Counted from the first letter of the stretch, positions 1-7,601 are shown. The stretch: DNA of 11,448 nt from UBA7236 sp964638865 (GCA_964638865.1 CAZXBG010000128.1:1-11448); one strand, 5' to 3'. The notes: generated by a model not told the origin, from the letters alone. Made by a program: numbers and translations.

Positions 1-156
1 AACTACTTGATTGTCGATACGAAAAATTGCGTGTTTTGAAAACCTTTTGAAATTTGAATTGCGCAAAGCTAAACTTAGCTATAATCTTGTTCAAATTACT
101 TTCTCACGTAAACTCTCACCCCCCCCCAACCCATTTTCAAAAAATGCAATAGATTC
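1..156. other. left-edge intergenic sequence, no gene seen
   Basis: This stretch lies downstream of the aldehyde dehydrogenase stop codon and runs to the window edge. I see no credible gene: the plus-strand open frame that crosses it has no recognisable protein features and runs into the dehydrogenase on the other strand. A 9-nt run of C (119-127) is unusual for such AT-rich DNA. A small 6-bp inverted repeat (AGCTAA/TTAGCT, about 67-80) is too weak to call a terminator. Confidence 0.5.
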
Positions 157-1542
157 TCACCTCCACATAAACCACCTAAACATCCTCTTTAAAAACAAAA
201 ATTTCTTTTTATTATAAGGCGCATAGCGAACATTTAATTCCGGAAAAAAATACTTGTGCATCACACTTTTTTTATGCGAAAATTCATCAAAAGAATATTT
301 GCCCTGATATTTTCCGATACCGCTGCTTCCAACGCCGCCAATAGGTAATTTTAAATGTCCGAAATGTAACATTACTTCATTTATTACCATATCGCCACAA
401 CGAATTTCTTCCGACACCTTTTTTATAAGGGTTTTATTTTTTGAAAAAAGATATAATACAAGTGGATCAGGATTGTTTTTTATCAGATCCAATGCTTTTT
501 CTATGTTTGTATAACCTATTATCGGCAGCACAGGCCCAAAAATTTCTTCCCGCATAAGTGGGGAAGCGGGATCAGGATCAAGAATAATTGTTGGGGAAAT
601 ATATTTTTCATCGCGATCGGTTATTCCACCAAAAACAATATTTTGTTTATCCAATAATTTATTTATTCTGTCGAAATGCGTTGTATTAATTATCCTCCCA
701 AAGTCGGGACTTAGCTTTGCATCTTTTCCGAACGCTGACTCAATTTTTGCAATAATTTTTTCTGATAAAGCATTTTTTAAATTTTCCGGAACAAGAATAT
801 AATCGGGAGTTACACAGGTTTGTCCGCAGTTGCTGAAGGCACCCATTGTTATGCGCGCTGCTGCTATGTCAAGATCAGCAGTTTCGTCAATGATACAGGG
901 ATTTTTTCCGCCTAATTCTAATGCAACAGGCGTTAAATGTTTTGCTGCGGCTTCATATACATGTCGGCCTATTTGGGTTCCACCGGTAAAAAAAATAAAA
1001 TCAAATTTTTGCGTCAATAATTCCTTTGTTCCTTCTGCGTCGGCATTTACTACATGTATATATTTTTTATCAAAGTTATTGTTGATCATTTCCTCCAATA
1101 AAGAAGCGGTAGATGGTGCATTTTCTGAGGGTTTTATAACTGCCGTATTTCCTGCTGCAATTGCACCTATTAAGGGTCTCATTGCTAATAAAAACGGATA
1201 GTTCCAGGCGGCAATTATTAAGGTATTGCCATAAGGCACTTTTTGAATATAACTTTTAGCGCGAATATGAAAAAGGGGCGTAGATAATTTTTTCGGCCGC
1301 ATCCATTTTTTAAGATGTCCGATAAAATATTTTAATTCCGTTTGTATTAATCCAACCTCCGCACCCCAGGCTTCAAATTTCGATTTGTGCAGATCTTTAA
1401 ATAATGCTTCTAACAATTTGTCTTCAAAATCAATTGTAAGCTGTAATAATTTTTTTAATTGTGTTATTCTGAAATCGCAGGAGAGTGTTGCTTTTGAAGC
1501 AAAATAAAACCGTTGATCAACAATCAATTTTTCCTTCTCCAT
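157..1542 (-). CDS. class 3 (fatty) aldehyde dehydrogenase, NAD(P)-dependent
   Basis: This enzyme oxidises aldehydes, probably medium- or long-chain aliphatic or aromatic ones, to carboxylic acids with NAD(P)+. From the ATG at 1542 it has 461 residues, the usual length for the class 3 ALDH family (fatty aldehyde dehydrogenase, YwdH-like). All key residues are visible: the oxyanion-hole Asn in AAWNYPF (about N114), the KPSE nucleotide-site Lys (K137), the cofactor loop FTGGTQIG (185-192), the general-base Glu in LELGG (E209), the nucleophile Cys in GQTC (C243) and EEIFGP (332-337). The C-terminal tail (about 435-461) is basic and aromatic and ends RWFMWR, reminiscent of membrane-associated tails in this class; that role is inferred. 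An in-frame TTG at 1557 would add five residues and overlap the upstream stop by 11 nt. I prefer the ATG, 4 nt after that stop. It is probably co-transcribed with the secreted PKD protein upstream, although no functional link is obvious. The exact substrate cannot be read from sequence. Confidence 0.93.
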   Translation of the reverse strand: MEKEKLIVDQRFYFASKATLSCDFRITQLKKLLQLTIDFEDKLLEALFKDLHKSKFEAWGAEVGLIQTELKYFIGHLKKWMRPKKLSTPLFHIRAKSYIQKVPYGNTLIIAAWNYPFLLAMRPLIGAIAAGNTAVIKPSENAPSTASLLEEMINNNFDKKYIHVVNADAEGTKELLTQKFDFIFFTGGTQIGRHVYEAAAKHLTPVALELGGKNPCIIDETADLDIAAARITMGAFSNCGQTCVTPDYILVPENLKNALSEKIIAKIESAFGKDAKLSPDFGRIINTTHFDRINKLLDKQNIVFGGITDRDEKYISPTIILDPDPASPLMREEIFGPVLPIIGYTNIEKALDLIKNNPDPLVLYLFSKNKTLIKKVSEEIRCGDMVINEVMLHFGHLKLPIGGVGSSGIGKYQGKYSFDEFSHKKSVMHKYFFPELNVRYAPYNKKKFLFLKRMFRWFMWR

Positions 1543-1546
1543 AAAT

Positions 1547-3346
1547 TTATTCCACAATTACCTTCGTGATATTATTTCCATATTCCGATCTGATAGTAAG
1601 AATATACACTCCCGCATTTCCACCCGGAATATCAATTTCTTTTATAATATTTCCATAAGCAGCAGCCTGTTCATATTTTGATATTTGCTCTCCCAGTATA
1701 TTTGAAACAGTTAATACAATATCCTGTTTTTGGGCCAAGGTAAAACTGCAATTAAATTTCCCCTGATTTGGATTTGGAAAAATAATTAAGTCTTCCACCA
1801 AATAATTTCCTACCGATTGAAATACAAAATCTATCTCCACTGACCATGCAATACAAGGACCATTAATTGCTGCAACCTGATATATTCCTTCCACAGCGGG
1901 ACTATAAGTTACGTCGGTTGCACCGGGTATCGGACTTCCCATATAATACCATTGCACATCCCATGTAGAAGAAGTAGTTAATACACCTCCAATTACAATA
2001 ATTGCAGGTGCTGATGGATTTTCAAATACTTCAATACTTATCTCGGCACTTTCCGCAAAACATCCTCCAACACCGGTAACGGAAAGGTCATAAACTCCTG
2101 TTTCAAATACGATATAACTTGTACTATCGGCTCCCGGAATTTCATCTCCATCTCTAAACCATTGATAATTTCCATCTGCAATAATTGTTGCATCTAATAT
2201 TGCAGAATCACCTTCACAAAAAATATTTATACCGGTTAAAACAATTTCAGGAGTTGGCACCGAAGGATAAACAGTTATTGTATCATAAAAAGTATAACTT
2301 ATAACAGGATGCGAAATACTTACTTCAACCTGATGACTACCTGTAGTTAAAATATTTACTCCAACATCGTCACCATTAAAAGTAAAAGTTCCGCAATTAT
2401 CATCATCACCGGCTGCACCGGTATCATAATCTTTCATTTGCATGGTATAGGTATGATCGGGATCTAATTCAATTCCCAAACTAAAAGTTACAGGAGGAGA
2501 GGTGTCCTCAAATCCGGGCCAGGTGGTTAGTCCGAGATCATCGATAAGAATATATAAATCCGGTTTTTCTGCCTCAATTAATCCGGTACATCCGAAAAAA
2601 GTACAATCATCGCATCCGCTACTTAAAACAGAAACATAATCCAAAAGATATCCTATGGTATCAATAGTAACCGTATGACTGACGATATATTCTGTTTCTA
2701 TACCCCCAATTGCATTATAAGTTTGAGTAGGAGGAAATTCCTCGTTACTGGTAACTCCATTTCCAAAATCCCAGGTATAAGTAAATCCATCAACACCTAA
2801 ACTAGGTATACTGGTTTCAAAATCAACTTCAAGTGGATCGCAGCCGAAGGTTGCAGTTGGAATTATTCCGCCACCACCAATTGCAGCCGGCAAAACTTCA
2901 ATAAAAATGCTGTATTCTGCGGCCTGATCACCACCGGGATATTCCAATGTTGCTATTAAGGGCACAGTAACCTCATACCAACCCGGAACCAAAGGAGTTC
3001 CACAAACCCTTGCGCAACCGTATAAACTCACATCAGGATCATAATCAACAGGAAGATCACCCAAATTTGTAGAAACAAACATTCCATAAGGCGTCCCAAC
3101 CGGTTCGAGTATATGGTAATTCAAAAACTCCAGTGTGCCCACAATATCAATGGTGGTGTCTTCTTGCATTACAAAAGTGATATCCGATTCATAAAATTCA
3201 CCGGCAGTAGCAGGTGGAAGCGTATCCGGATAAACACCGGGCAATACAAATCCATAATCAATGGAACAGGTACCGCAGACTTGGGCTTGTAGATTGGAAT
3301 GGATAAAACAAGTAAAAACGATGATTATTGTGGCAAGTTTACGCAT
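1547..3346 (-). CDS. secreted multi-domain PKD/Ig-like protein with T9SS type A sorting domain
   Basis: A 599-residue exported protein, probably secreted or attached to the cell surface by the type IX system. Residues 1-21 form a Sec signal peptide (MRKLATIIIVFTCF..., cleavage near LQA-QV). About 25-150 is an Ig-like module with the GTPLVPGWYEVTV motif typical of putative-Ig repeats. About 165-240 is a PKD-like domain with WDFGNG (192-197). A Cys-rich turn (244-253, CDDC and FGC) leads into about 262-330, which resembles a C2-like module (PDLYI at the start, then an acidic loop DYDTGAAGDDDNCG at 306-319). About 365-440 and 445-509 are two related Ig-like repeats sharing QWFRDG/QWYYMG and IPGA motifs. 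About 514-599 is a type A sorting domain with FPNPNQGKF (523-531), a LTVSNILGEQ strand and a VYILTIRS end. No enzymatic motif is visible, so a binding, adhesion or structural role is inferred. Start: ATG at 3346, directly before the signal peptide. Confidence 0.88.
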   Translation of the reverse strand: MRKLATIIIVFTCFIHSNLQAQVCGTCSIDYGFVLPGVYPDTLPPATAGEFYESDITFVMQEDTTIDIVGTLEFLNYHILEPVGTPYGMFVSTNLGDLPVDYDPDVSLYGCARVCGTPLVPGWYEVTVPLIATLEYPGGDQAAEYSIFIEVLPAAIGGGGIIPTATFGCDPLEVDFETSIPSLGVDGFTYTWDFGNGVTSNEEFPPTQTYNAIGGIETEYIVSHTVTIDTIGYLLDYVSVLSSGCDDCTFFGCTGLIEAEKPDLYILIDDLGLTTWPGFEDTSPPVTFSLGIELDPDHTYTMQMKDYDTGAAGDDDNCGTFTFNGDDVGVNILTTGSHQVEVSISHPVISYTFYDTITVYPSVPTPEIVLTGINIFCEGDSAILDATIIADGNYQWFRDGDEIPGADSTSYIVFETGVYDLSVTGVGGCFAESAEISIEVFENPSAPAIIVIGGVLTTSSTWDVQWYYMGSPIPGATDVTYSPAVEGIYQVAAINGPCIAWSVEIDFVFQSVGNYLVEDLIIFPNPNQGKFNCSFTLAQKQDIVLTVSNILGEQISKYEQAAAYGNIIKEIDIPGGNAGVYILTIRSEYGNNITKVIVE

Positions 3347-3760
3347 GTGTGATTGTATTTTGATGGAAAATTAGGATTTTTTTAGAAGAATTCAGGGCCA
3401 ATTGCGAACAAAATTTATAGCAGAACCAAATCCAGGTTCAAAAAATGCAATTGTGGAAAAGCGGAATCAAAATAAAAAGTTCACATTAAATTAAGATTCA
3501 ACTTTAGATTATGAACACTATATTTTGAAATATAATGGTTCTAGCTTATCGATTTTTTTTAATGCACAATTTTTCAAAATCAAGCACAATAAAACATACA
3601 ATTTTACTTCATATAATAATAAAGTAAAAAAGATATGATTTTAAGATAAAATACGATTTGCAAAACAATCGGGTTTGTTTTCTGAAGGTTAATATATTCT
3701 GTTGTTAACCATAGAATAATATAGAGAGATGAACTTTGTCGGGAACTTGAAACGCAAAGT
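3347..3760. other. 414-nt AT-rich divergent intergenic region
   Basis: The region separates the minus-strand PKD protein from the plus-strand metallophosphoesterase and must hold promoters for both. I see a candidate minus-strand promoter (3409-3442, listed separately). For the plus strand only GAACTTTG (3731-3738), one mismatch from TAnnTTTG, stands out; its nearest upstream TTG (3702-3704) is 26 nt away, longer than usual. A small inverted repeat GGTTAA/TTAACC (3687-3692 and 3705-3710) and a T8 run near 3553-3560 are present. No RNA gene and no convincing small ORF were seen; the longest short frame I followed (start near 3535) gives about 30 residues with no features. Confidence 0.6.
3409..3442 (-). 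promoter_or_regulatory. candidate Bacteroidota sigma-ABfr-type promoter for the PKD/T9SS gene
   Basis: Reading the minus strand, TTTG (3442-3439) is followed after 22 nt by AAATTTTG (3416-3409), which differs from the Bacteroidota -7 consensus TAnnTTTG only at its first base. The spacing fits the -33/-7 arrangement known for this phylum. It would give a leader of roughly 55 nt before the ATG at 3346. AT-rich DNA produces such matches by chance, so this is tentative. Confidence 0.3.
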
Positions 3761-4702
3761 ATGAACAGAAGAAACCTCTTAAAAAGTATTGGATTATTAG
3801 CTGCAAGTCAATTTTTGCCTGATAATAAAATAATTGCATCCAATACAATTTCCGCTGACAAAAAACCAAAATGTATATTGCGGATTGCTCATATTACAGA
3901 TATTCATATTGGAGATTCAAAAAGTGCAAGTTCGGGATTGATAAAATGTTTACATCATATTCAGAATTTACCGGAAAAGGTCGATATCATATTTAATGGA
4001 GGTGATACCATTGAAGATGCACTGTTTAAAACAAAATCGCAGGTAACAAAACAATGGGATCTTTGGCATAGTTTATTGAGAAATGAATGTTCGCTTGAAA
4101 TGGACAGTTGTCTTGGCAACCACGATATATGGGGTTTATACACCGAAAAAAAAGACCTTTTATACGGAAAGAATTTTGCAATGGAAATGATGAAAATGGA
4201 TAAGACGTATAAAAGTTTTGATCTAAATGGATGGCATTTCATATTTCTCGACAGCACACAAAAAAAGAAAAACGGTTTATGGTATACCGCAAAGTTAGGA
4301 GAGGAGCAGACCGATTGGTTAATAAACGATCTTGCGGCAGTGCATCCTGAAACTCCTGTAATGGTGATGTCGCATATACCAATCTTGTGTGCTAATGTTT
4401 TTTTGGATAATGTAAAACTCAAATTTGGAAAATTTCAGGTTCCGGGTTCATGGATGCACACGGATGTTAAAGAAATTGTTAGCATTTTTAATCAGCATAA
4501 AAATGTAAAGTTATGTGTGAGCGGACATATTCATTTGTACGACAATGTGGTATATAATAATGTTACTTACAGCTGCAATGGTGCCGTATCAGGCGACTGG
4601 TGGAAAAACGAAGTATACCATGAAACACCGGCAGGGTATGCTCTTATAAACTTATTTGAGGATGGTAGTTTTACAAATACCTATATGAATTATAATTCCT
4701 GA
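3761..4702 (+). CDS. Tat-exported calcineurin-like metallophosphoesterase
   Basis: A 313-residue dinuclear-metal phosphoesterase of the calcineurin-like (CpdA/Icc-like, COG1409) superfamily, probably cleaving phosphomonoesters or phosphodiesters outside the cytoplasm. The full metal-ligand set is present in order: DIH (D47, H49), GGD (D82), GNHD (N120, H121, D122), the His of MSHIP (H205) and GHIH (H256, H258). The N-terminus, MNRRNLLKSIGLLAAS, has a twin-arginine pair followed by LLK and a moderately hydrophobic stretch, as in Tat signals of Bacteroidota phosphoesterases. Export in folded, metal-loaded form to the periplasm is therefore inferred. Conserved metallophosphoesterase C-terminal features follow GHIH: NGAVSGDWW (273-281) and the TPAGYALINL strand. 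Start: ATG at 3761, which gives the Tat motif at residues 3-8. No Shine-Dalgarno is seen, as is usual in this phylum. The substrate cannot be assigned; the neighbours do not indicate a pathway. Confidence 0.9.
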   Translation: MNRRNLLKSIGLLAASQFLPDNKIIASNTISADKKPKCILRIAHITDIHIGDSKSASSGLIKCLHHIQNLPEKVDIIFNGGDTIEDALFKTKSQVTKQWDLWHSLLRNECSLEMDSCLGNHDIWGLYTEKKDLLYGKNFAMEMMKMDKTYKSFDLNGWHFIFLDSTQKKKNGLWYTAKLGEEQTDWLINDLAAVHPETPVMVMSHIPILCANVFLDNVKLKFGKFQVPGSWMHTDVKEIVSIFNQHKNVKLCVSGHIHLYDNVVYNNVTYSCNGAVSGDWWKNEVYHETPAGYALINLFEDGSFTNTYMNYNS

Positions 4703-4781
4703 TTTCGAATTTACAATTTAATAACATTAACTTAATTCTGAACTTAGTTATATCAGAGGTTATTCCTATTTACTTTACGGT

Positions 4782-5240
4782 ATGATAGTAGCTACCTCCG
4801 TTTCTGCATTAGACCCTATACTTAATATGGTAGATAAAAATATTCCCGATGCCCATATTTTATTTTCTTCTAAACAATATTTATTGTTATGTGAAAAGGA
4901 AATACAAAATGAAAATTGGGATGTTGTGCTTAAAAATTGCCTTAAGTTTTTAACAGAATTGCCAATTTCGCACCGGATATCGGATAAAAAGACCGCAGCC
5001 TATTCGAATTTCCGGCAGATTGCTTCCACCATGTTGGCCAAACATCACAACTACGATTCTATTATTAATTTATTGAATGTTACAGCGGATATTACCGAAT
5101 TTACAAAAACCTTTTTTCACGATATCGATAAAAAAGGAGTGCATCTTCCCAAACCAAAACCGAATAAAGTAGAAGTGATTTTTATTTATTCCTTTTGTGT
5201 AAATTTTTACAATATGATTGCCGTTTGTTTTGATGAATGA
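4782..5240 (+). CDS. hypothetical protein, unrecognised
   Basis: A 152-residue protein that I do not recognise. It has no clear signal peptide. Residues about 25-105 look mostly helical and charged (CEKEIQNENWDVVLKNCLKFL, then RQIASTMLAKHHNYDSIINLL), as in helical-hairpin or repeat-type scaffolds, but there is no definite TPR or HEAT signature. A KPKPNK turn (about 124-129) precedes a hydrophobic stretch (VIFIYSFCVNFYNMIAVC, about 131-148) that could be one membrane segment or a buried helix, and the protein ends FDE. The frame is open for 459 nt in AT-rich DNA, starts 79 nt after the phosphoesterase stop and ends 8 nt from the convergent barrel gene, so it fills the gap neatly. That supports a real gene. 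ATG 4782 is the first start; an internal ATG at 4827 is an alternative. It could also be a decayed fragment of a longer helical protein. Confidence 0.5.
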   Translation: MIVATSVSALDPILNMVDKNIPDAHILFSSKQYLLLCEKEIQNENWDVVLKNCLKFLTELPISHRISDKKTAAYSNFRQIASTMLAKHHNYDSIINLLNVTADITEFTKTFFHDIDKKGVHLPKPKPNKVEVIFIYSFCVNFYNMIAVCFDE

Positions 5241-5251
5241 ACGTTCATTCA
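5234..5251. repeat. 18-bp perfect palindrome spanning two convergent stop codons
   Basis: TGAATGAACGTTCATTCA is a perfect inverted repeat centred between 5242 and 5243. It contains the TGA stop of the plus-strand hypothetical gene (5238-5240) and the complement of the TGA stop of the minus-strand barrel gene (5249-5251). As RNA it could fold as a 7-bp stem with an ACGT loop, but no U-tract follows on either strand, so it is a poor intrinsic terminator. The TGAATGA...TCATTCA arms look like operators bound by dimeric TetR-family regulators; that resemblance is an inference. Confidence 0.7.
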
Positions 5252-5989
5252 CCATACGAATCCTATTTTAAATATTGCCTTGTTTTTGGTATAATGATAT
5301 ACCGTCTGACTATCCGACCACCAGTCTTCTTCTGTTACGGTATATTTACTTAATTTATAACCGAGACTCATGATAAATCCGGTTTGTTTTTTAGAGGAGT
5401 TTATCCTGATACCCAAACCTAATCCTGCAGTAATTCCAGGATTAAGATCTATTATCCCATTTGCATCTTTATTAGCTAATAGCGTGTACATTCCCAAATC
5501 ACCGTAAACAAAGGGTGTGTTTTTACCCTCTACAAAATTCCATCTTCCATCCAGATATACCGAAAGATAAAAATCATCAGATGCCTCTAATGTCAATCCG
5601 ATTCCTGCTTGTAGTCGCTCATTAAAATGATACCCGTTTATAATATCCAGTATTACTCCACCCGAATATCCCCAATCGTTTGTGCCCATTAATAGTCCTA
5701 TGGAAGTAAAAAAAGTATATCCGGTATCTCTGGGACTGTAAATAGTTTGAAAGGGATCGAATTCAGGCTCCTTTTTGATGGATATTATGGAGGATTTCGG
5801 TAACACAATTATGCTTCCACCTAATATTTGAATTGCAATGGTACTGTCAGGATAATCACCTAACAAGGTTCCGCGATAAACACTGCCATTTTCCAGATAA
5901 ACAACATCTTCCAGGTTAGATTGTGCAATTGCCTGATTGGAATTGAATATTAAAGCTGTAAAAACGAATAAAATAAGGAGGATACGCAT
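5249..5989 (-). CDS. outer-membrane beta-barrel protein with N-terminal GSVYRG-type domain
   Basis: A 246-residue exported protein. Residues 1-22 are a Sec signal peptide (MRILLILFVFTALIF..., cleavage near AIA-QS). About 27-68 is a small beta domain of a kind common in Bacteroidota (DVVYLENGSVYRGTL ... GSIIVLPKSSIISIKKE). Its partner or function is not known to me. From about 85 to the end the sequence alternates short amphipathic strands and turns rich in Gly and aromatics (GYTFFTSIGLLMG, LQAGIGLTLEAS, FVYGDLGMYTLL, TAGLGLGIRI, FIMSLGYKLS). It closes with KAIFKIGFVW, whose terminal Trp fits the C-terminal aromatic signal of outer-membrane barrels, so I infer a small eight-strand-like porin or OmpA-barrel fold. 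The start is the ATG at 5989, directly before the signal peptide; a TTG at 5998 would add three residues and is less likely. It is convergent with the hypothetical gene (8 nt between stops) and divergent from the LVIVD lipoprotein gene. Confidence 0.82.
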   Translation of the reverse strand: MRILLILFVFTALIFNSNQAIAQSNLEDVVYLENGSVYRGTLLGDYPDSTIAIQILGGSIIVLPKSSIISIKKEPEFDPFQTIYSPRDTGYTFFTSIGLLMGTNDWGYSGGVILDIINGYHFNERLQAGIGLTLEASDDFYLSVYLDGRWNFVEGKNTPFVYGDLGMYTLLANKDANGIIDLNPGITAGLGLGIRINSSKKQTGFIMSLGYKLSKYTVTEEDWWSDSQTVYHYTKNKAIFKIGFVW

Positions 5990-6063
5990 TGTTTTCAACC
6001 GGGTTTAGATTGTTTATATTTTGTAAAAAAACACCATTTTATGAAATAACAATAATTATTACC

Positions 6064-6071
6064 TATATTTG
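6064..6071 (+). promoter_or_regulatory. -7 promoter element TATATTTG of the LVIVD lipoprotein gene
   Basis: TATATTTG is an exact match to the Bacteroidota -7 consensus TAnnTTTG and lies 21 nt upstream of the ATG at 6093, implying a short leader of about 15 nt. The -33 element is weak: the best candidate is a T4 run at 6037-6040, about 23 nt upstream. The exact -7 match and its position make this the clearest plus-strand promoter in the window. Confidence 0.5.
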
Positions 6072-6092
6072 AATTGAATAAATACAAAGTAA

Positions 6093-7382
6093 ATGAAAAC
6101 CTATCTTTCCTCTAAACTAAGCATTTTTTCCCTTTCGCTCCTGATCTTTATACTTTATAGTGGTTGTTTAAAAGATAGCTGTGAAAAAACCTATCATTAT
6201 ATTGCTTATACCCCTGTTTACATCTCAGAAGCCGAACTTCGGGCCTCTGTTGCAATACTTCCTGCAACCGATATTGTCGCCCCGGGAAAGATCTATTATA
6301 TGTCGCCGTACATTTTTGTAAATGAATTGGATAAAGGAATTCACATCATCAACAATACCGATCCATCCAACCCGCAAAATATCGCTTTTATCAATATTCC
6401 CGGTAATATTGATATTAGTGTGAAAGATAATATTTTATACGCTGATAGTTATATAGATTTAGTTGCTTTGGATATTTCTGATCCACTTAATGTTATGGAA
6501 GTGAATAGAGTTATGAATGTGTTCCCTCAAAGAGAATATGAAGGCTGGACCACCGAACCCGGCTTAGGAGTTGTTGCAGATTTTATTGAACGGGATACGC
6601 TTATTACAGAGGATTGTGGCAACGACGGATGGAGCGGAGGTTGGGACGGCGGTATATTTTTCACCCTTACAGCAAGCAACGTAGTTTCTGGCGAAGGATC
6701 TCAAGGCACGGCAAATAATCCAGGATACGGAGTTGCCGGTTCCATGACACGTTTTGCCATTGTAAACGACTATTTATATTGCGTAACACCATCCGAAATG
6801 CAGTTGTTCGATATTTCTAACCCGGCAGCTCCACAGCAAGGATCGGCAATTTCTTTATTTGCAAACGTGGAAACGATATTCCCATACGATAATCATCTTT
6901 TTATTGGTACTACCACAGGAATGCAGATTTACAATAATGCAGTCCCGGAAAACCCTGTATTTGTTTCAGAATTACTGCACTTGACGAGTTGCGATCCGGT
7001 AATTGTTTCCGGTACTACTGCCTATTCAACATTGCGCTCCGGAACAGCATGCGGAACTACTAAAAACGACCAACTTGATATCATTGATATAAGTAATATT
7101 TCGGCGCCGGTTTTAACTATCACTTACGAGATGACACATCCGCTTGGACTTGGACTCGATGGTGATAAATTATTTATTTGTGATGAAGACCTGAAAATGT
7201 ATGATGTTTCCGATCCTTTGCAAATGCAACTTTTACAAACCGTAAATATCAGTTCACCTTACGATGTAATTGTTTTGGGAGGATTATTAATTGTCGTTTC
7301 GGAAAGCGCCATCACACAATACGATTATAGTTCGGGCACATTAGTAAAATTGAGTGAACTTACTGTAATGCGAGATATTTGA
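6093..7382 (+). CDS. LVIVD-repeat beta-propeller lipoprotein
   Basis: A 429-residue lipoprotein. The N-terminus has a hydrophobic signal and a lipobox LYSGC, with Cys25 as the lipidation site. The residues after it (CLKDS) partly resemble the Lys/Asp-rich surface-export signal known in some Bacteroidota, so surface display is possible but unproven. The mature part carries LVIVD-type repeats, each pairing a 'what is seen' strand with a [L/I]-x-[V/I]-x-DISDP or DISNP turn: KGIHIINNTDPSNP (81-94), DLVALDISDP (122-131), MQLFDISNP (236-244), MQIYNNAVPENP (277-288), LDIIDISN (328-335) and LKMYDVSDP (367-375). This is the pattern of a beta-propeller. A Gly/Trp-rich segment (about 173-217, DCGNDGWSGGWDGG) interrupts the repeats. 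The family is widespread in Bacteroidota, of unknown function, and probably mediates binding on the cell surface. Start: ATG at 6093, just upstream of the signal sequence and correctly placed after the promoter element. Confidence 0.9.
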   Translation: MKTYLSSKLSIFSLSLLIFILYSGCLKDSCEKTYHYIAYTPVYISEAELRASVAILPATDIVAPGKIYYMSPYIFVNELDKGIHIINNTDPSNPQNIAFINIPGNIDISVKDNILYADSYIDLVALDISDPLNVMEVNRVMNVFPQREYEGWTTEPGLGVVADFIERDTLITEDCGNDGWSGGWDGGIFFTLTASNVVSGEGSQGTANNPGYGVAGSMTRFAIVNDYLYCVTPSEMQLFDISNPAAPQQGSAISLFANVETIFPYDNHLFIGTTTGMQIYNNAVPENPVFVSELLHLTSCDPVIVSGTTAYSTLRSGTACGTTKNDQLDIIDISNISAPVLTITYEMTHPLGLGLDGDKLFICDEDLKMYDVSDPLQMQLLQTVNISSPYDVIVLGGLLIVVSESAITQYDYSSGTLVKLSELTVMRDI

Positions 7383-7455
7383 TCTTAAAGCGATTTTCAC
7401 TTTTGTGTTTCGAAATATGCTCAATCGAAATAATATTGTCACATAAACCAGGGTT

Positions 7456-7555
7456 NNNNNNNNNNNNNNNNNNNNNNNNNNNNNNNNNNNNNNNNNNNNN
7501 NNNNNNNNNNNNNNNNNNNNNNNNNNNNNNNNNNNNNNNNNNNNNNNNNNNNNNN
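7456..7555. other. assembly gap (100 Ns)
   Basis: Exactly 100 ambiguous bases, a conventional scaffold-gap size, so the true length is unknown. The 9 nt immediately left (7447-7455) and right (7556-7564) are identical (ACCAGGGTT). The two contigs may simply overlap there, or the assembler may have stopped inside a repeat. An open frame running through the Ns is an artefact. Confidence 0.98.
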
Positions 7556-7601
7556 ACCAGGGTTACTGCTTCAAAGTACGCTCAATTGGTAAAATTAGGC
7601 G

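Noticed and set aside
119..127. C9 homopolymer as a phase-variation tract
   Set aside because: It lies downstream of a stop codon and is not in or in front of any gene I can see. Its exact length may also be a sequencing error.
3535..3624. 30-residue frame in the long divergent intergenic region
   Set aside because: Very short, with no recognisable features and no promoter or start context. Random AT-rich DNA readily gives such frames.
3687..3710. GGTTAA/TTAACC inverted repeat upstream of the metallophosphoesterase
   Set aside because: Only 6 bp per arm with a 12-nt spacer in AT-rich DNA, so expected by chance and with no supporting context.
5070..5255. 61-residue minus-strand frame opposite the hypothetical gene
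   Set aside because: It overlaps the end of the barrel gene and the unknown gene, shows no protein features, and is shorter than the plus-strand frame it opposes.
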